From the NCBI GenBank assembly GCA_947457105.1, contig CANGUP010000002.1, positions 1 through 55,605 of the forward strand: a stretch of DNA of 55,605 nt, given 5' to 3'. The notes under the pieces are model-generated. The model saw only the letters and a list, made by a program, of their open reading frames with translations. It searched no databases and was not told where the DNA came from. The DNA is from Flavobacteriaceae bacterium. Its GTDB lineage: Bacteria > Bacteroidota > Bacteroidia > Flavobacteriales > Flavobacteriaceae. This document shows positions 51,869 to 55,605 of the stretch, one piece after another. How positions within the stretch are numbered: position 1 is the first letter of the stretch; the number at the start of each line of letters is the position of its first letter. The position numbers were made by a program, and so were the translations under genes.

Positions 51869-53209
51869 ATGAATACCGTTTTAATTAAAAATGCAAGGAT
51901 TGTAAATGAGGGCAAAATTTTTGAAGGCGATGTTCTTATTGAAGGCGAGTTAATAAAAGAAATAGCCGGAAACATAAGCCACAAAAGTTCCAATTGTAAA
52001 GTTATCGATGCCGAAGGAAATTATTTAATTCCAGGAGCAATCGATGATCAAGTACATTTTCGCGAGCCTGGCTTAACTCATAAAGGTACTATTGAATCAG
52101 AGAGCCGTGCTGCTGTTGCTGGCGGAATTACTTCTTTTATTGAGCAACCCAACACAGTTCCAAATGCTGTTACACAAGAATTGTTAGAAGATAAATATCA
52201 AATTGCTTCTCAAAGTTCTTACGCCAATTATTCTTTTATGATGGGCGGAACTAATAATAATTTAGAAGAAATTCTTAAGACAAATCCCAAAAATGTTGCT
52301 GGTTTAAAATTATTTCTTGGTTCTTCAACTGGTGATATGTTGGTTGATAGTTCTGCCGCTCTAGAAAGTATATTTTCAAGCACAAAATTATTAATTGCTG
52401 TTCATAGCGAAGATGAAAATACTGTAAAAAGTAATTTAGAACATTATAAAGCTATATATGGAGACGATATTCCTGTAGCGCTACATCCAGAAATAAGAAG
52501 TGTTGAAGCATGTTATAAATCTACTGAAAAGATAATTAAGTTAGCTAAAAAAACTGGTGCACGTTTGCATGTATTTCACATTTCAACGGCAAAAGAGTTG
52601 GATTTGTTTACCAACAAAATTCCGTTAGAAGAAAAGCAAATTACAGCTGAAGTTTGTATCCATCATTTATGGTTTTCAGACGAAGATTATGCTACTAAAG
52701 GAAATTTCATCAAATGGAATCCAGCAGTAAAATCCGCTGCTGATAGGGAAGGACTTTGGAAAGCATTATTGGACGATAGAATCGATGTTATAGCTACAGA
52801 TCATGCTCCTCATACATTAGAAGAAAAACAACAAGTTTACACAAAAGCACCATCAGGAGGACCTTTAGTTCAGCATGCTGTTGTGGCTATGTTTGAAGCG
52901 CATCACCAAGGTAAAATTTCAGTGGAGAAAATCGTTGAGAAAATGGCTCATAATCCAGCTAAGATTTTCAAAATAGAAAATAGAGGTTTTATAAAAGAAG
53001 GTTTTTATGCCGATTTAGCAATTGTAAATCCGGCGATGCCTTGGAGTGTAAATAAAGAAAATATTCTATACAAATGCCGTTGGTCACCATTTGAAGAAAC
53101 CAACTTTAAATCAAGAATTACACATACTTTTGTAAACGGACAATTGGTTTATGAAAATTCTAAGGTCAAAGAGATTAAAGCCGGAAAACGTTTACTGTTT
53201 GATAGATAA
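51869..53209 (+). CDS. pyrC: Dihydroorotase
   Basis: Amidohydrolase that closes carbamoyl-aspartate to dihydroorotate in pyrimidine synthesis. 446 residues. The N-terminal metal motif reads GAIDDQVHFREPG, so the first histidine of the usual HxH is Gln61 while H63 and R65 are kept. The other ligand regions look complete: the carboxylated lysine in AGLKLFLGSSTG, histidines in LIAVHSEDEN and LHVFHISTAKE, and the aspartate in VIATDHAPHT. The substitution is probably lineage-typical and not a loss of function. It lies between the glycosyltransferase and DUF4296 genes in one transcript. Confidence 0.95.
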   Translation: MNTVLIKNARIVNEGKIFEGDVLIEGELIKEIAGNISHKSSNCKVIDAEGNYLIPGAIDDQVHFREPGLTHKGTIESESRAAVAGGITSFIEQPNTVPNAVTQELLEDKYQIASQSSYANYSFMMGGTNNNLEEILKTNPKNVAGLKLFLGSSTGDMLVDSSAALESIFSSTKLLIAVHSEDENTVKSNLEHYKAIYGDDIPVALHPEIRSVEACYKSTEKIIKLAKKTGARLHVFHISTAKELDLFTNKIPLEEKQITAEVCIHHLWFSDEDYATKGNFIKWNPAVKSAADREGLWKALLDDRIDVIATDHAPHTLEEKQQVYTKAPSGGPLVQHAVVAMFEAHHQGKISVEKIVEKMAHNPAKIFKIENRGFIKEGFYADLAIVNPAMPWSVNKENILYKCRWSPFEETNFKSRITHTFVNGQLVYENSKVKEIKAGKRLLFDR

Positions 53210-53212
53210 AAA

Positions 53213-53587
53213 ATGAAAAAAATAGTATTTATTTTATTTATAATTTCATTCGTAATTCTTAGCTGTAAGAATGAAATAGTTGAAAAGCCTAAAAATCTTA
53301 TCGATAAAGATAAGATGAAGGAGATTATTTATGATTTAGCAATTCTAGAAGCGGCTAGAAATCAAGGTTCGGCTACTCAAAATTATCCTAAAGCAAGTGT
53401 ATTTCTAAAAGAAAAATACAAAGTTGATAGTTTAACATTTGCTCAAAATACACAATATTATGCTTCAGATATTAAAGAGTATAAAAAAATGTATGAGGAA
53501 GTTAAAGAACGCTTAGATAAAGAAAATAAGACGTTAAGCGGTGCTCCAATTCCGGTTCAAAATCTTGAAGAAGGAATTGTGAAGTAA
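53213..53587 (+). CDS. DUF4296 lipoprotein
   Basis: 124 residues with a lipoprotein signal MKKIVFILFIISFVILSC (lipid-modified Cys18), followed by a helical domain: KNLIDKDKMKEIIYDLAILE, KASVFLKEKYKVDSLTFAQN and YKKMYEEVKERLDKENKTL. This matches DUF4296, a Bacteroidota envelope family encoded right after pyrC in many flavobacteria. Its function is unknown. It starts 3 bp after the pyrC stop, and its stop abuts the convergent epimerase gene. Confidence 0.9.
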   Translation: MKKIVFILFIISFVILSCKNEIVEKPKNLIDKDKMKEIIYDLAILEAARNQGSATQNYPKASVFLKEKYKVDSLTFAQNTQYYASDIKEYKKMYEEVKERLDKENKTLSGAPIPVQNLEEGIVK

Positions 53588-54589
53588 TTATTTTTTATAA
53601 TGAACTACAATTTTATCTAAGTAAGAGTCAATAGCTTCAAAATCATAATTCAAATAGGTTTTTATTTTTTCATTTGAAATCGCATCACTATTTAGAATTG
53701 ATTGCGCGCCATGTTTGGATATTTTTCTTTTGGTTCTAAAAATAGAAGACAACACCCAATCCAATCGCCATGCAATATTAAGCATCCAGGGTTTTGCTTC
53801 TGTTTTTGGTTTTTTAGCCTTTATTTTTTCAGCAATCGTGTAGATTATATTTTTAAAAGTAATGTTCTCAGACAGCAATGCAAATCGTTCTCCATTACAA
53901 TCAGAGTTCATTAATTGCCACATTATTGTTACAACATCTGTAACAGCAACATAACCAGAAGATCCATAAGTGTAAAACGGAATTCCTTTTTCAATAGAGG
54001 TAAAAAAAGCACCGCTACCTTGTTGCCAAAAACCAGGTCCAAAAATAACGCCCGGATTTACTATTACTATTTTCAATCCCTCTTGTTGACCACGCCAAAC
54101 TTCCATTTCGGCGCCATATTTTGAGATAGCATAATCACTATGTAAAACTTCCGGATTCCATTCTGTTGCTTCAGTAATGATGGTTTCGTGCTGTGCTAAA
54201 TCTCCAAGAGCAGCAATTGAACTAACGTGACACAGTTTTTTGATGTTTTTGTCAATACAAAAATTTACAATATTGGCGGTTCCTTCAATATTTACCTTTC
54301 GAAGTTGATCTTCATCATTTGGGTTGAAAGAAATACAAGCCGCACAATGATAGACATAATCAATATTTTCAAAAGCAATTTCTAATGAAGGAACCTCTAG
54401 AATATCACCTTGTGTCCAGTTTATTTTAGAGAATAGTTCACTTTTTTTATACAAATCAAAAAGAGATTTTGTTTTCTCTATATTTTTTTGATTTCGATAT
54501 AGGGCACAAATATTTTCTTCACCATTTTCTAACAAATGAAGTACTAAATGAGCTCCGACTAATCCTGTTGCACCAGTAACTAATATCAT
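53588..54589 (-). CDS. Extended SDR, NAD-dependent epimerase/dehydratase family
   Basis: A 333-residue nucleotide-sugar or 3-beta-HSD-like reductase. The N-terminal cofactor motif is TGATGLVGAH (residues 5-14). The catalytic Tyr-x-x-x-Lys is in SDYAISKYGAE, with the serine in HVSSIAALGD, and IVIVNPGVIFGPGFWQQGSG is the proline-rich strand. The substrate is not determinable. The ATG at 54589 is chosen, since an upstream TTG at 54613 lies within a dispersed repeat. It converges on the DUF4296 gene with adjoining stop codons. Confidence 0.92.
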   Translation of the reverse strand: MILVTGATGLVGAHLVLHLLENGEENICALYRNQKNIEKTKSLFDLYKKSELFSKINWTQGDILEVPSLEIAFENIDYVYHCAACISFNPNDEDQLRKVNIEGTANIVNFCIDKNIKKLCHVSSIAALGDLAQHETIITEATEWNPEVLHSDYAISKYGAEMEVWRGQQEGLKIVIVNPGVIFGPGFWQQGSGAFFTSIEKGIPFYTYGSSGYVAVTDVVTIMWQLMNSDCNGERFALLSENITFKNIIYTIAEKIKAKKPKTEAKPWMLNIAWRLDWVLSSIFRTKRKISKHGAQSILNSDAISNEKIKTYLNYDFEAIDSYLDKIVVHYKK

Positions 54590-54606
54590 TTTGTAAAGAT
54601 ATGGTT

Positions 54607-54633
54607 TTGCCACGAAGACACAAAGTCACAAAG
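54607..54633. repeat. GCCACGAAGACAC dispersed repeat copy
   Basis: TTTGCCACGAAGACACAAAG then TCACAAAG, the same family as the repeats around the GxxExxY gene, here alone and just upstream of the epimerase start. Confidence 0.8.
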
Positions 54634-54660
54634 TTTTTTTAAATCAAATTATGAAAATCT

Positions 54661-54688
54661 GAAATCTGAAATCTGAAATCTGAAATCT
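54661..54688 (+). repeat. Heptanucleotide tandem repeat (GAAATCT)4
   Basis: Four perfect GAAATCT units, preceded by a variant GAAAATCT, ending 6 bp before the tyrS -7 box. It spans where the -33 element would be, so a change in copy number could alter promoter spacing. Confidence 0.8.
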
Positions 54689-54694
54689 TAGAAC

Positions 54695-54702
54695 TATATT
54701 TG
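54695..54702 (+). promoter_or_regulatory. -7 promoter box of tyrS
   Basis: TATATTTG, a full TAnnTTTG match, 63 bp before the tyrS ATG. Confidence 0.5.
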
Positions 54703-54740
54703 CGCAAATTAAGAAAATCAAATTTCAGTAACCTAAAAAA

Positions 54741-54765
54741 GATACTGAAATAAATTCAGTATAAA
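54741..54765 (+). promoter_or_regulatory. 25-nt start-codon-abutting hairpin element before tyrS
   Basis: GATACTGAAATAAATTCAGT then ATAAA and the ATG at 54766. The arms TACTGAA (54743-54749) and TTCAGTA (54755-54761) are perfect around an ATAAA loop. It is the same length and position relative to the ATG as the elements before pyrH and at 46516-46540. Confidence 0.75.
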
Positions 54766-55605
54766 ATGAGGAATTTAGTAGAAGAATTACAATGGCGCGG
54801 ATTGGTGCACGATATTATGCCAGGCACAGAAGAACAACTTTTAAAAGAAATGACAACGACCTATATTGGTTTTGACCCAACAAGTGATTCGTTGCATATT
54901 GGAAGTTTGGTGCCAATTATTTTATTGGTTCATTTAGAAAAATTTGGACACAAACCAATTGCCTTAGTTGGCGGTGCTACTGGAATGATTGGTGATCCAT
55001 CAGGAAAATCTGATGAGAGAAATTTACTTGATGAAGCTACTTTAGAAAAAAATGTTGCTGGAATAAAAGCTGTTTTATCTCGTTTTTTAGATTTTAATTC
55101 AACTGCTGCTAATGCTCCAATTTTAGTAAATAACTACGATTGGATGAAAGACTTTTCGTTTATAAATTTTGCTCGTGATGTGGGTAAACGAATCACGGTG
55201 AACTACATGATGGCAAAAGATTCTGTAAAGAAACGTTTGAGTGGAGAAACTGGAGAAGGAATGAGTTTTACAGAGTTTACTTACCAATTAATTCAAGGTT
55301 ACGATTTTCATCATTTGTACAAATCGCACAACTGTTTGTTGCAAATGGGTGGTTCCGACCAATGGGGTAATATTACTACAGGAACGGAATTAGTGAGAAG
55401 AATGAATGGAGAAGGTGCCAAAGCATATGCTATGACTTGTCCATTAATTACTAAAGCTGATGGTTCTAAATTTGGAAAATCAGAAGGTGGAAATGTTTGG
55501 TTAACTGCCGATAAAACATCGGTTTATAAATTTTACCAATTTTGGTTGAATACAACCGACGTTGATGCTGAAAAGTACATTAAGATTTTCACATTTTTAG
55601 ATAAA
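54766..55605 (+). CDS. tyrS: Tyrosyl-tRNA synthetase, 3' end cut by window
   Basis: Class I synthetase that charges tRNA-Tyr. The first 280 residues are visible and intact: [20 protein letters not shown] contains the HIGH-like HIGS, followed by [56 protein letters not shown], and [12 protein letters not shown], the KMSKS-like KFGKS. The S4-like C-terminal domain is outside the window. It is transcribed rightwards from a TATATTTG box, and a perfect hairpin lies immediately before its ATG. Confidence 0.97.
   Translation, partial: MRNLVEELQWRGLVHDIMPGTEEQLLKEMTTTYIGFDPTSDSLHIGSLVPIILLVHLEKFGHKPIALVGGATGMIGDPSGKSDERNLLDEATLEKNVAGIKAVLSRFLDFNSTAANAPILVNNYDWMKDFSFINFARDVGKRITVNYMMAKDSVKKRLSGETGEGMSFTEFTYQLIQGYDFHHLYKSHNCLLQMGGSDQWGNITTGTELVRRMNGEGAKAYAMTCPLITKADGSKFGKSEGGNVWLTADKTSVYKFYQFWLNTTDVDAEKYIKIFTFLDK

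Overview
The window is ordinary chromosomal DNA from a member of the Bacteroidota, most likely Flavobacterium or a close relative in the Flavobacteriaceae. The DNA is A+T-rich. Many upstream regions carry the Bacteroidota -7 box TAnnTTTG and few carry Shine-Dalgarno sequences. Bacteroidota families (DUF5686, DUF4271, DUF4296, DUF3098-like) and lineage-typical gene orders are present: ftsX/DUF3098/uppP/truB, and hemD/DUF4271/glycosyltransferase/pyrC/DUF4296. The genus is an inference; no rRNA or other taxonomic marker gene was used. Both ends cut a gene: a TlpA-like thioredoxin at the left and tyrS at the right.

Layout. 1-7.5 kb: a thioredoxin fragment, then a TetR/TolC/adaptor/RND efflux locus read leftwards. 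7.5-16 kb: polyprenyl synthase, small hypothetical and beta-barrel genes, then sucA and sucB (2-oxoglutarate dehydrogenase E1 and E2) with a MntA/HepT-type toxin-antitoxin pair between them, then an MFS exporter. 16-20 kb: retropepsin-like protease, TatD nuclease, acyltransferase, asparaginase and tRNA-Ser(GGA), followed by three tandem repeats that contain a copy of the tRNA 3' end. 20-32.5 kb: beta-barrel protein, PAP2-like membrane protein, rpoN, a GxxExxY gene set in dispersed repeats, asnS, an MMPL/RND transporter, a CPA2 antiporter and a DUF5686 protein. 32.6-38.7 kb: frr, pyrH, patatin, a thioredoxin-like gene, truB, uppP, DUF3098, ftsX. 38.9-47.8 kb: leuS with an unusual internal insert, a small gene, a zinc metallopeptidase, Lrp, a saccharopine dehydrogenase-family gene, DUF3108 and DUF423. 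47.9-55.6 kb: pckA, hemD, DUF4271, a dolichol-phosphate-mannose-synthase-like glycosyltransferase, pyrC, DUF4296, an SDR epimerase and tyrS.

Most genes are housekeeping (TCA cycle, gluconeogenesis, translation, pyrimidine, haem and isoprenoid synthesis, cell division). No CRISPR array, prophage, insertion sequence or large defence island was seen. The less ordinary content is small and mostly non-coding: four 25-nt hairpin elements that directly abut ATG start codons (TetR gene, pyrH, an unknown gene, tyrS); a perfect inverted repeat over the tetR promoter; a 20-bp hairpin between efflux genes; several families of dispersed repeats, one placed inside a terminator loop; the tRNA-tail tandem repeats; and the leuS insert. 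No stretch longer than 300 bases lacks a gene. The longest gaps are 19980-20236 (tRNA-tail repeats) and 6532-6771 (short degenerate repeats).
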